Source: Xiphophorus maculatus
Lineage: Eukaryota; Chordata; Actinopteri; Cyprinodontiformes; Poeciliidae
Direction: 5' to 3'
DNA length: 64,000 bases
Assembly: GCF_002775205.1 (NCBI RefSeq)
Contig: NC_036460.1
Coordinates: 14,908,402 to 14,972,401, forward strand
In this document: positions 53,913-64,000 of the stretch, piece by piece
Layout: the number at the start of each line of letters is the position of its first letter
Position numbering within the stretch: position 1 is the first letter of the stretch
The notes under the pieces: model-generated
Database searches by the model: none
What the model was told of the DNA's origin: nothing
The model's input: the letters and a program-made list of their open reading frames with translations, nothing else
Made by a program: the position numbers and the translations under genes

Positions 53913-54589
53913 AACCTTAAGTCCCCACTTCTTTCTTTCTTCTGGTTACATGATGGTGGTTCTTGTTTCGCTTTTCATTGCTAAAAGACATATATGTCTC
54001 TCAGTTTAATTTTTACAGGATGGCCCTATTTCTGTCCATATCTTTTGTTGGGTTTTTTTTTTTTGGTCTTTTTTTGCAAACATCCTTTTTTTTTACCTTT
54101 CCTGTCCTACTGCTTTCATGTCCTCATTGGTCTACCTTAAATTTTCCCTTTTGCAACTTCTTCATTTTGCTTGAACATACAACAAAATTTTAGCATGCAT
54201 GCACAAGGTGCATCTTTTGTTGCATTTTTATGACCATTAATCTCGATTAGTCAGCTAGCTGTTATCTTACTTGGATTCTGTTTTCCAAATCCAAAACCTC
54301 CTTACGATATTCAAGCACTCACTCACCTGTTTAATTAGACTTAAGTCTTCAGCTGTTAAACAAAATAATGTTGTGCCATATCTATTATTTTTTGTAAACT
54401 CACTGACTAAACACTCTCCACGATTTCAGTTTGTTAGCCAAGGGTTGTGTAACTTTTTTTCTAATCATTTCTCAAAAAATAAAAATAAAATCTTGGAGAA
54501 GTATGGCATATATTTATTCATTGTCAATAAATGTTTATTCCTCACAGTATTGTGGAGGTAATGCTTATCTTAAATGGGGAGTAGACCAT

Positions 54590-54860
54590 AGCCAAGGTAC
54601 ACCCAGGACAAAGCACCAGTCAATCACAAGGATCACATACAAGATATAAAAACTATTGATACACACATAGACCTTGGAGCAACACAGAGCCCTCAGTTTC
54701 CCTAAAATGCATAATTTGAACCCGTGGGATAAAATTGAAGAAGCGATAACCTATTCATACACTGAGTGAGCATACGAACTCCATATAAGGTCTGAAGAGT
54801 TTGAACCTAAAACCTTCTTCCTGAACAATATTATCAACTAGTGACTGTGTGCCACTCTAT
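54590..54860. mobile_element. Degenerate SINE/LINE-tail-like repeat
   Basis: Phrases such as CCAGTCAATCACAAGGATCA, GAGCATACGAACTCCATATA and GAACCTAAAACCTTCTTCCT, in this order, resemble the widespread fish repeat with 'catgcaaactccacacag' and 'gaacccagaaccttcttgctg' segments. Strongly decayed; class and limits are uncertain. Confidence 0.4.
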
Positions 54861-55034
54861 CTTTAGCATGGTGTATAATCATGCCAAAGATATATGCATG
54901 GGAAAATATTGTTTGCTAGACCTCTCTAAATATTGTCTTAAAAAGTAAATTTTAAACTATTTTTGGAGCTTTTGAAGGTCAACTCGGAGCCAACTCAAAG
55001 TCTTACCTGGGAATGAATACGTGTCTGTATTTTC

Positions 55035-55422
55035 TAGGGTTGCACAATTTATTGGGGTGCACATTTATTGGCCAGCCAATTTATCAGTGCCGATTTCATT
55101 AATTTTAGGAGATCAGTATTCGGCTGATTTTTACATGTGAAACCGATCTTATCCACCGATGTTATCAACCTCAGCAAAGGTCTAAAAATCAACCATTGTG
55201 CTTTTCTTTTCTCCTGTGAGAAAGGTTTGACTGACAAACTGACCAACCAGGTCTTGTCTGCACATTTACAGTTAATAATAGTCACCCCATTATTGCCAAT
55301 TCAGCAACTGTCTTTATATACTAAGCAACATTTCAGACCAAAACTGCCAAAATCGGAATCAGTAAATTAGGCTTTTTAAGAGATCAGTGATCGGACAGAA
55401 AACTGCAATCAGTTCAGCCCTA
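55035..55422. mobile_element. hAT-type MITE
   Basis: Begins TAGGGTTGCACAAT and ends TTCAGCCCTA, short inverted termini of TAGGG(T/C)TG type. The flanking eight bases GTATTTTC (left) and CTCTTTTC (right) agree at six of eight, fitting an aged 8-base hAT target duplication. The interior repeats GATCAGTATTCGG- and GATCAGTGATCGG-type phrases. No coding capacity. Confidence 0.6.
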
Positions 55423-56571
55423 CTCTTTTCCCCATGAATAAACTTGTTTTAGGAGAATCATCACAAATCATATTTCCTGTGCTAACAGGTATTTCAATTC
55501 TAAATTAAAACATTTGTTGAAATGAAAAAAAAGTTAGCAATTATTAAACAGTTGAAATCAGCACAAATATTCAGTTGTTGTTGCAAAGTTGTGTCAGGGT
55601 GAACTTGCTGATAGTGAAACCCTGAACAGGAACTGAATGTGCAGAGCATTATTTTTAGCTGCCACTGTCTTCAACTCTGCATACTTGTGGTTTAATGTTG
55701 ACATCTACCAGTATGTAGAGACACCGCTTTGCTTTACTGATAAGCAAAAATTAAGAGGACTGAGTGACAATGTCTAGTAGATACCATATTACCATACCAA
55801 TATGCATATATGCATGTGCTTAAAGTATATCTAAGTGCACAAGTTCAATAAAAACACAAGCATAGGAAACCACACACTTGTAAATTTTTGCTTTTGTATA
55901 TATCATCACGTGGCCTTGTTTGCAATGAATGTAGTATGTAAATTGTAATTTTGTCTCTATTTGGTAACTTTTTTGTACACATTTTGTTGGTTTTGTTTAC
56001 TTTTTTTATGATTTAATAAATAATAATAAAAAAATACCTTCCCAATGCGAGTGGTGCTTCATTTTTTAAACATTTTAAGACTAGTAATCGAATCTGTTGT
56101 CTTTTTTCTGTTGGCATGCAGAGTTCCAGAGAAAAAGGAAAATATTATAGTAAATTGTTGGAAGAGTAAATATTTAAGGATATTTATTTTTGAATAAGAC
56201 TACTATTATTTACATGTTCAAGTACACCAGTGACAGTGTCGAACAAAATACGTGTATATTTACATATTTTCCAAAACATATCACGAAGCAATGATAGAAG
56301 TTCCTGTTGAAAATTTCAGGGGGAAAAAGAAATCTGCAAACATGTTAACTTGTTTTAAAAAAGAAAAGTTTAAGCTATTGTTACAATGTCTTAAAATACC
56401 ATTTTTAAAAATAGAAGCAATATACATATGTATTCTTTAAAAACCTGCACTGTAATTCTTATAAAACTGTGTCTTTATGTAAACGTCAAACAAAAAAATG
56501 CATTATTTTAATAGAACACTTGTTAACTGTTAAAAAATATTTTAAACGAATCAATTTTATCAAGGCTGCAT

Positions 56572-56577
56572 TTTATT
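56572..56577 (-). terminator. c5ar1: Candidate polyadenylation signal, c5ar1
   Basis: TTTATT on the + strand is AATAAA on the - strand, about 540 bases after the c5ar1 stop. Only a candidate, since AT-rich DNA gives many such hexamers. Confidence 0.35.
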
Positions 56578-57118
56578 AAATAAAATATAATACAAGCAAT
56601 GTACGCGTTTTAAGTTCAGATGTTTAGAAAATGTTTCCCTCTTGTGGTTTGTAACAGGAACAGCAGCTTAAATAATAAAACTGCCCGCCCTACAAACTCT
56701 ACGGGGCAATTTACGTCATGAAGAGAGAATATAATATATTTTTTAAATTACTCTGATAGCAGTGTAATATGTGAAAGCAAGACAAAGTAAAAACAAAACA
56801 AAAACTTGTTTTCTATAAAAGAAGAAGTGGGCCATTCTTTTTTAGTTTTAAATACATGAAAAGGAAGTTTTGAAACATCACATATTGTGCAAGACATCCT
56901 GATAAGCAACAATGTGGAACCCAACCCAACAGCTACTTTTGCAGAGGTCAGCTATTCTGTTTTACATGGTATCTTTGGAAAAACTAACACGGGATACATT
57001 TCAGAGTTGATTCTAAACTGAATTTAAGTTCTTGGCAAAGAAACTTGCACAGAGTTAACATTCACATATTTTCTCCATAGGAATTAAAGACTGTACATTG
57101 GTTGTAAACACAAGTCCA

Positions 57119-58177
57119 TCAGACTGTGGTTATCACCCTTTCGTTGATGGTGCTCTTGGTGTTGTTGCTTATACTCCCCCTTGAGGCTGGATCCTCGGTA
57201 GCGAAGTGGAGGATGTGACGCAAGGAGCGGTTCATACTGTCTTTGAAACTTCGCCCTACGCACACGTAGATCAGAGGGTTGAGGCAGCTGTTGAAGTATG
57301 CCAGACAGACGGTCAGCACCTGGGCCATGTAGATTCTTGGACTATGGGAAGAACTCAGAGGGGTGGCCAGATCGATAAAGTCCATGATGTGCACGGGGAG
57401 CCAGCACAAGAAGAAGCTCAGCACCACAACGACAATGACTCTCACGGTTCGTTTGGATCTGGCTCGACCACGTGACATTCCCCTACAGGTGGTGCTGTAG
57501 ACAACCAGGTGACAGAAGACAATGACAGAGAAGGGAAGGATGAATCCCATCACAAACCGAAAGGATGCGATGGGCCAAACATTTTCTTTGGAGTATGCTA
57601 GGAGACATTCCCTCTTAAGTTCCCCTTTTTCAATCAGCCGGGCGTAGACAAACTGAGGGATGCTGCCTAGCAGAGCCAAGCACCACACAGCCACACATGC
57701 CCATGCAGCGTACCTGGGCCGCCTGTTGTTCTGGCACCATACGGCTTTTTTAACGAGCAACAGCCGATCCACACTGATCAGAACCAGCTGCAGAACGCTA
57801 GCGTACATCACCAAATAGAAAAGGCCTTTCACTAGAGTGCAGGCTAGTGAGCCGAAGTGCCAGTGGTCATCATGTGCCAGGGGCACCATGAGCAGAGGGA
57901 GGGACAGGCAGCACAGAAGATCAGTCAGCGCCAGATTCAGGAACCATATCGAGGTGACCGAGCGGTTCATGCAGAAACCAGTCACCCACAAAACCAGCGC
58001 ATTACCAGGTACTCCAAGCAGGACCACCAGGGCGTAGAGAACCAGAGACACTATCTGTATGGGTTGAATCGGAGGAATTAAGTTGAACTCTGTGAAATTC
58101 TCCCCAAAGATGTCACGGTAGAAATCTTCAGAGGAGTTAGAAGTGTCACAAAAAGTGTCGGAACATTCTAAATCCAT
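57119..58177 (-). CDS. c5ar1: c5ar1, complement C5a anaphylatoxin receptor
   Basis: 352 residues in one exon, a rhodopsin-class GPCR of the chemoattractant group that couples C5a binding to Gi signalling in leukocytes. The N-terminus is acidic with N-glycosylation sites at N14 and N27 and a few Tyr/Asp residues suited to ligand capture. Motifs: GN in TM1 (59-60), LNLALTDLL (TM2, residues 80-88), Cys113 and Cys191 for the extracellular disulfide, DRLL at 137-140 in place of DRY (human C5AR1 has DRF), WCQN after TM3 (147-150, same as human), CWLP (258-261), and NPLIY (300-304). WFLNLA and SVDRLLLV favour C5AR1 over C5AR2, which has lost the DR motif. The C-terminus is VITTV, a class I PDZ ligand. 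Start chosen at the first ATG, 13 bases after an acceptor. Confidence 0.9.
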   Translation of the reverse strand: MDLECSDTFCDTSNSSEDFYRDIFGENFTEFNLIPPIQPIQIVSLVLYALVVLLGVPGNALVLWVTGFCMNRSVTSIWFLNLALTDLLCCLSLPLLMVPLAHDDHWHFGSLACTLVKGLFYLVMYASVLQLVLISVDRLLLVKKAVWCQNNRRPRYAAWACVAVWCLALLGSIPQFVYARLIEKGELKRECLLAYSKENVWPIASFRFVMGFILPFSVIVFCHLVVYSTTCRGMSRGRARSKRTVRVIVVVVLSFFLCWLPVHIMDFIDLATPLSSSHSPRIYMAQVLTVCLAYFNSCLNPLIYVCVGRSFKDSMNRSLRHILHFATEDPASRGSISNNTKSTINERVITTV

Positions 58178-58189
58178 AGTAAATTAAAC
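58178..58189 (-). other. c5ar1: c5ar1 5' UTR part of coding exon and acceptor
   Basis: Reading leftward, TTCACTTACAG precedes GTTTAATTTACT and the ATG at 58177. A donor (ACC|GTAAGT) occurs at 58346/58345, giving a 156-base intron (58190-58345) and a non-coding first exon to the right, matching the two-exon layout of mammalian C5AR1. Transcript start unknown. Confidence 0.6.
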
Positions 58190-59439
58190 CTGTAAGTGAA
58201 GACAACATTTAATTGAATTAATTATTGTCTGATTTCATTTTAGAGACAATAATCTAGTGTACATTCCCATAAGGGTATGCAGATTACCTCTGAAAAAACA
58301 CAAACTAATAAAAACCTATTACATTTAATGAATGTGCCTACTTACGGTTGATTGGTTTGTTGAAGTTCCACCCTGACTCTTTAACAGAAAGTTATGAAGC
58401 TGCAACAGCATTTAAGAGTACAACTCCAACCCCCGTAACACACACATTCACAGATGTACACACCCATCAGTACAATTGCACGAGTCGCTACACAGTTCTG
58501 TCCAATGAGAGTTTTAACAGAGTGATTACGTCAAGAATCTGTGAATCTGAAGAACTTGAACATTTTGCACAATGTCAAGTTTAACCGTTTTGAAAGTTTA
58601 TGACACTCTGGCAACACACAGATTGCGTTGACCTTTTTCATGATCATGTAGTCTTTTGTGCATGCTAATGAATTTCTAGGAAATTGAAACAGTTAAATCA
58701 CAGCTAAAGGTGTTTAAGTGCTCCTGTAAGTGATTGGGCATTATTTATACAGGGAGCACAGTGCAACAAGTAAAAATATATATATATTTTTATTTCATTT
58801 ATATTTATTTTGTCCTTTTTTGTCACACTTCTATGTTTTAAAACTTAAAACAAAACACTCAGCACAATTTTATTCACAGCTATACATTTTAAAATATTTT
58901 GTCTTCTTCAAGTAGGGTTATGCTTTCACTTGTTCTTCATTCTGGCTCTTCTCACTTCTGTTGTGACTTCCTTCACTTCCGTTTCCTTCAAGCTGATGTT
59001 TATCATTTCCTGGACATATTTAAGAAACAGGAATTGAACTTTTTTGTCACATATATATACATTATTGTGTTTTACTTTTGAGTGTTGAAGTGTGTTTTAC
59101 TTTAGAATTTTGCTTAGAAAAAAAAAAAGAAAAACTTCATTATCTATTATTTATTTTATTGCACTACGTAAATCATATGTCCTGTGGAGGAATCTTAGTA
59201 TCTTGCTAGGTGTTCTCCAGTCCTTCATGACTGGTGACCTGAAACTTTTAGATGCATCTCTGCTTCAACATGCCTGAATGAAATAATTATGTCATCAGCA
59301 AGACTCTGGAGAACATGACTGCATGTTGAGGAGGTAATCCAGCCATTTTATTCAGAAACTCAAAGAACTTTACCACTACGAGTTTCATTGACCGGTGGTC
59401 GGTGGCAACATTTATTTTTTCAAACAAAATAGACATTTT

Positions 59440-60000
59440 CGAAAAGTAGGTACACATAATATCACACTAACGTTTGTGTGTTTTACACATGCGTTGCTTC
59501 CCTGCAAACTTCTGATTTGAAAATCATATTGTGTATTAAACGGGAACTTGAGAAAACATTGTCCTACATGTTTAACACTTGAAAATTTTATTGTGTAAAC
59601 TTATGGGAATGATGTTGTCCTGTACCATTTGAGGAAACATTTGACATGAAGAACATTTCCCAATGTGTTTCACATAAATTATATTGTGTGGTAACATGAA
59701 GAACAACATGGAAAACATTTTTCCCACATCTAACATTCAAAGACGCTCCTATGTAAAAACATTGAAACAAATATGTAAATTTATGCTTTGTAGAAAATGT
59801 GAAACCTGCGAGGAAAATCTTTCCAAAGGTAAAATTATGATGTTTTAAATGTGAAAACTGTTGTGCGTGTGAAAATAATTGTGTTGTGAAATGTGTAACA
59901 CAGAAACATTCCTAATGTGAAACAGATGGAAAAGGACTTGTAAAACACATGAAAATCTTGTGTAGCAAAATGTGTCATGGACATCGCACACACCCTTCTT
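59440..60000. repeat. Cryptically repetitive ATGTGAAA / AACATG region
   Basis: The phrases TGTGAAA, AAAACAT, AACATG and ACACATG recur every few dozen bases on both strands, without a fixed period. It looks like an old minisatellite or an expanded low-complexity element that has decayed. Not assigned to a family. Confidence 0.4.
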
Positions 60001-60181
60001 CATGTTGAGGGGGTTTCCATGTTAATTTGCATAATGATAGGAGGAATTTTAACTATTAAAAATAACTACAAGCTGAAGCATGTAAAACAAAAGTAATGTG
60101 TTTAGATTTCACATGTCAGAATGAAATCTTTCCATACCACGGGTACCAGATATAGAATTTATCCCACAAATGTTGCCTCAG

Positions 60182-60208
60182 GTATAATTTCACACATTGA
60201 AATTATAC
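60182..60208. repeat. Perfect 10-bp hairpin
   Basis: GTATAATTTC-ACACATT-GAAATTATAC. Part of the dispersed hairpin set. Confidence 0.8.
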
Positions 60209-61157
60209 AGCATTCAAAGAATTTGTCAACATTTAAAGTACATGAATAACATGTTATAATATTTAATTTTAGTTCAGTTGTTTGGTCTCATTACATGAGA
60301 AACTTCAAGTTCATATGTTTTTACATTAATGGAGTGTGTAGTGTCTGGATCTTAAGTAGAAGAACTTTAACAACATTTCAAACAATTAAACAAGGAATAT
60401 TTAAAATACTAAATATGCTACACCCGTCATCTTTTCCCATATAAAGAGAACAAATACTTTATTGTTTAAATTTAAAATAATAATGTCTGTTTATTCAGGT
60501 TTCCCACAGAAGCAAAAACATTTTGGGGTTTTGATCTGTTCAAACATTTATATTACTCCAAGAACTCTTGGTTTTTTGCTGCTGAAAGTAAACCTTTGTA
60601 ATGAAAAACACATGTCAAAGTCCTGTGCAGTTCCAAGTTATATGAACCATCAGCAGGCAGCTAGCGTACTGTGATTTACTACATCCTACATACTGGAGGA
60701 ATAAGCACATAAATATTTCCACTAAACTATGTGAAAGGAAAAGGAGCAGAAAAGAAAAAAAAATGCTGCAACATCAGGGTTTTTGAGAATATGAACCATC
60801 TCAAAAGAAATGAAACACAATCCTTCAATTTCAGCTAAATGTTGCCTTAAAATAAACTTAAAAAAACAAATCTGTCCATTTGTTTCGATGATCATCTTCC
60901 CCAATCAGAAAATATCAAAATCCTTCCAGTCAAAGACACTGAACCAAAATGTCCCGGTTTCCTTGTCATTTTATGTTGCATTTTTTTATTGTTATTTTTA
61001 TTTTATTTTATTACCTAACAACTATTATCGTGATAACATGTTTGCTGCTTTGAAGCTGTTTTTTGTTTTGGTTTTTTGTTTGTTTTTTTCATCCTAACAG
61101 TTATTGCCACAGTTCATCTCAAGATGTTTCCTCACAGGGTCAGCAGAGGCGATGTTC

Positions 61158-61228
61158 TTAGTGGAAGGTGGGGGCACTGTTGGGAGGAAGCGTCGGGGTG
61201 TTGTCTCTAAATGCGTCAGACTGAAGGT
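61158..61228 (-). CDS. LBH-family last coding exon
   Basis: TTTCTGCAG acceptor on the - strand, then 23 residues DLQSDAFRDNTPTLPPNSAP-TFH and TAA. Found from the donor inside the previous exon (TTG|GTGAGC) and matching phase. Too short for ORF scans. Confidence 0.78.
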
Positions 61229-63925
61229 CTGCAGAAACAAAAAAAAGCTTTGATTGAGTTTCAAAGCATTGCAAAACTACACACCATAAAATTCAGAGAG
61301 TTTGTATGGCCTTCAAAAGCATGCATGGGTTATCTGCCTTTACCCTGTTTGTCCTGTGTTGGTTTTTGTTGACCTGCCGATTACTTTTTGATATAGAGAG
61401 AGCCAATTCAAAACTAATGTCACCTCAAAGCATTTTAGAAAACAACCAGGTCCAGTTAATGTACAGAAATATTTGGTCAATTAAATCCAGGTAAAGTCCT
61501 AGTTATAAAACAATGCAGTCAAATTCGGTTTATGTCATCAAGGTTTCTTTCAAATGAAGTCCAGCTACTTCAAATGAGTGACTGGCTTTGCAGCAATTAC
61601 TTCACCCGAATAAGGATGTGGCCGTTGTTTGCAATAGGTGGGTAACACTGCAGCAATCCCTCATTCTGGGCATTAAAACTGGTTTCAGAAAGCAAAAAGG
61701 GAAATAATGCTTTTAATTTTCAGTTAGGAATTTGTTTGATGCTGTGCGTGTTTTTATTTTTAAAACCTATTTCTCAAAGTATGTATCTAATTAAATAATT
61801 GCAAGGGCTTAAAACTAATGAAAAAATGACAAATTGAAACATTTCACAACTGTTTTTGAAAACTGGATTGATGGAGGGATTTATTTTAGAGCTCTCATGT
61901 TGTAACACAGACAAAAAGAATCTGAGTTTACTTTTCTAAATGTTCAAACAAATGCAGTTTTTTTTTGTTGTTTTTAGGTTTACAAATACTATTGCATTTC
62001 CTATAGCGTCATTGTCTTGATGTTCTGGCTGCACGTATTTAGTATCCCAGTTAGTGCCAAACTGCCCTTGTTACTTTATATTTGTTGTCTTTAACATTTT
62101 TAAATTAATGTGCAGTGCATTCTTTCAGATATTTTCAAAAGGAACTAGCTATATCTTTTCCTTTTTTGTCTTGTAGTGAGAAGGCCATCAAAAAATCATA
62201 GAAAGTGTCACGTGTAACATGAAGAGAAATTTCAGCTTTGTTTGGAAATGAGGTTGTGTGCAAATTTCCTGTTCTATTTATGCTTCCTTGCAAAATCATT
62301 AGCTTTAAAAAGGCTTACAACAGTGAGCTTTGTTTCATCCTATTTAAGACAGCAGTTTAATATGAGCATATTTCTTTAAAGTCTTTGTTTGCTCCATGTT
62401 GACTTAAGCTAGTTTTCTCTAAAGTTATTAATTTATGAATAATATTTCTTGGTGTTGAGTAAGACCCTAAAATGTTTGACTGCTCAAAACTTCAAGAAAT
62501 TAAAATATTCATATGTGCCCTTCAATATTGGCCAATGCTGCTAGGAACACTTTTCTTTATTTTTCATACTTTTACACACTGAAAAATCACAATATCTAAC
62601 AATAACATTTAAACTTATGTGAACATTTAATTTTGCAATATTTCATAACTGTTGTAAAAATATTAGTGAACATTTTGGACAGAATAAAACTTTTATCTAA
62701 ACATTGTAGAAATTGGATCTTTTTAATGGATAACAGTTTTATAATAAGTCACAACTTTTTTAATATTTGATGCGTAAATTATATTTTCTGTAAAACATTG
62801 TGAAGGCTCACAGTTTTTTTTTATTATGAGCAAATGATAGATTCAAATCAAATTTTTGCAACTATAAAGGTAAATCCAAAACTAGGAGAATGTTCACCAG
62901 CTCACCAAGGAGTGTCAGGCCCGGCTGCTGCTGCAGTATTATTGATGTCTCCTCCTCTTCCTCATCTTCTCCCCAGTCAGCAATGTTGGCTGGGGGGATG
63001 CACTGCTCCAGGAACAGGTCCTCCTCATCGTCTTCTGTTTCTATATTCTCGGGAGGCCAGCGCAGCTCACCGCTTTCCACTTCGCTCACTTCTGTGGGCT
63101 CCACGACGATGGAAGGCAGACGCTCCTTGTCCCGATTTGGACTGTTCAGTGACGCCTCTGGGCCCAAGACAATTTCTATCGGGTCTGGGAAAATCTGGAA
63201 GAATCATTGGTTAAGAATTGAAAAAATAAATAATCTTGCTGTCATGCTTGAAAATACCTCTTTTGTTGTCTATTTAATTCTCTCTTTTTCAAGGTAAATA
63301 TTCCTGCAGATTACAAAGTCAACAAAATATGACATTATCTATTCAGCTTTAACAGCTGAATAGATAATGTTCTTTAGGATCTTATACTTCCATTTTTATG
63401 GAGTTTGAAGAATTATCTAGTTTCCATACATCTTATTCTAATGCTACTGCTCTTTTTCAAGCATAGTGGTGCATACTGCTGCAAGAGAATGTTGCTTTGT
63501 TCATGCTAGACCTGATTTAAGGTTTTTTTATTTGGTTCACCCTAACATTCTGATCCTTTTCTGTTGCTTCTTCTAAATTCAGAACTTCCTCTTCTTCCAT
63601 TGCTTGTGACATCCCCCAAGGTCCTACTTTAGGGTTTCTTCTTTATTTCCTCTTTCACCTCATTTGAAACACTTTACACCTCTTATGCCTAACATGACAT
63701 TCAGTTGTAGATGTAGTTGTATGAAACTGATGTATGAAACTCAGTACTCTATATCATAGCTATGCAAAATTATGAGCTATTCAAAAAAGATTCAGAAATA
63801 TTTAGGTAACTTTGCAACATTGTAGTACTATGATGCTGACAGAGCCCACCTGGAATGGCAGTCTTTGGTCCTTCTTTTGCATACCTTCACAGTTTGGATC
63901 TTGATCACTCATCTTCTGCACACCC
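61158..63925 (-). CDS. LBH-family protein (limb-bud-and-heart domain), 140 residues
   Basis: Three coding exons on the - strand: 63850-63912 (from ATG), 62906-63194, 61158-61228 (ending TAA). Phases agree and all sites are GT-AG. Exon 1 starts at 63925, so 13 bases of 5' UTR are visible. The protein reads MSDQDPNCEGMQKKDQRLPF, then IFPDPIEIVLG, and the LBH signature ERLPSIVVEPTEVSEVESGE followed by LRWPPE, nearly identical to human LBH. After it come two acidic runs (DDEEDLFLEQ and WGEDEEEEE) and a new C-terminal segment DLQSDAFRDNTPTLPPNSAP. LBH is a small acidic, largely disordered nuclear cofactor and Wnt target; human LBH is 105 residues. The long acidic tail and third coding exon set this copy apart; it may be an LBH-like paralogue, so no symbol is given. 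Confidence 0.85.
61229..62905 (-). other. LBH-family gene intron 2
   Basis: About 1.7 kb of AT-rich intron without recognisable features. Confidence 0.6.
62906..63194 (-). CDS. LBH-family central exon with LBH domain
   Basis: Begins IFPDP after TTCCAG and carries the full LBH signature (residues 45-67 of the protein) and both acidic runs, ending QQQPGLTLL before a GTGAGC donor. If the donor is ignored the frame continues 16 codons to a stop (ELVNILLVLDLPL end), a possible but less likely alternative C-terminus. Confidence 0.88.
63332..63370. repeat. Perfect 17-bp hairpin, five-base loop
   Basis: ACATTATCTATTCAGCT pairs with AGCTGAATAGATAATGT around TTAAC, in intron 1 of the LBH-family gene. 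Confidence 0.92.
63850..63912 (-). CDS. LBH-family first coding exon
   Basis: ATG at 63912 followed by 21 codons (MSDQDPNCEGMQKKDQRLPF-Q) to a GTGGGC donor in phase 0, so that Q-IFPDP is rebuilt as in LBH proteins. An acceptor CTCTGCAG precedes the exon, so at least one further non-coding exon lies upstream, beyond the window. Confidence 0.82.
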
Positions 63926-64000
63926 CTGCAGAGAGAGTAAAATTAAACTAAGGGATTAATAGCGAGAAAAATTGTTTTAAGTTCTCTGCAGCAAGTGGAA

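Larger units (their letters stand above)
53913..57118. other. Intergenic dact3-c5ar1 (includes inferred c5ar1 3' UTR)
   Basis: AT-rich DNA holding a degenerate SINE/LINE-like stretch (about 54590-54860) and a hAT-type MITE (55035-55422). On the - strand an AATAAA at 56572-56577 could end c5ar1. No other gene is recognised. Confidence 0.55.
58346..61157. other. Intergenic c5ar1 - LBH-family gene
   Basis: The first few hundred bases probably hold the c5ar1 non-coding exon and promoter on the - strand; the last part (to about 60000) may be 3' UTR of the LBH gene, where several TTTATT (AATAAA on -) hexamers occur around 60986-61010. Between them lies a stretch (59440-60000) of cryptic repetition and a small hairpin (60182-60208). 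Confidence 0.5.

Noticed and set aside
62834..63297. 126- and 135-codon frames on the + strand over the LBH exon
   Set aside because: Antisense shadows of the acidic/Ser-rich LBH coding sequence (poly-Ser from GAG/GAT codons).

Overview
The window is vertebrate nuclear DNA, almost certainly from a ray-finned (teleost) fish. Genes are split by short GT-AG introns (many of 80-100 bases), the proteins match vertebrate families end to end, and the introns are AT-rich and full of Tc1/mariner, pogo and hAT debris typical of fish genomes. No prokaryotic, viral or CRISPR features are visible. I worked by reading exons from splice signals, reading phase and remembered family sequence; no database search was possible.

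Layout: (1) 1-35460, + strand: gramd1b (Aster-B), an ER-anchored sterol transporter. At least 18 coding exons run from 3218 to the stop at 31193-31195, followed by a long 3' UTR. The usual first coding exon is upstream of the window, but an internal alternative first exon with its own ATG lies at 16587-16766. The 14.5 kb between the first visible exon and the GRAM-domain exons holds one certain 21-base exon and three further phase-0 microexon candidates of 21 or 24 bases. A 12-base exon inserts four residues into the transmembrane helix. (2) 37500-53700, + strand: dact3, a Dishevelled-binding Wnt regulator, with four coding exons, a 12 kb first intron and the terminal MTTV PDZ ligand. (3) 57119-58177, - strand: c5ar1, the complement C5a receptor, with its coding sequence in one exon and a likely non-coding exon upstream. 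(4) 61158-63925, - strand: an LBH-family gene (Wnt-linked acidic transcription cofactor), three coding exons giving 140 residues; its 5' end runs off the window.

Mobile elements: an apparently intact Tc1/mariner element (11556-13126, 338-residue transposase) whose catalytic spacing reads DD35E, sitting inside an older decayed Tc1 copy; several other decayed Tc1 copies; a pogo/Tigger derivative keeping only the helix-turn-helix part of its transposase; two hAT-like MITEs; and a self-complementary 190-base palindrome.

The least expected pattern is a scatter of at least ten unrelated short hairpins (stems of 10-17 bp, mostly perfect, loops of 2-12 bases), which look like products of replication template switching rather than copies of one repeat. 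There is also a 38-bp perfect inverted repeat in a gramd1b intron and a short telomere-like insert flanked by a target duplication. dact3 and the LBH gene are both Wnt-linked. dact3 and c5ar1 also share a human chromosome region (19q13), whereas human GRAMD1B is on 11q, so the gramd1b-dact3 adjacency is notable.
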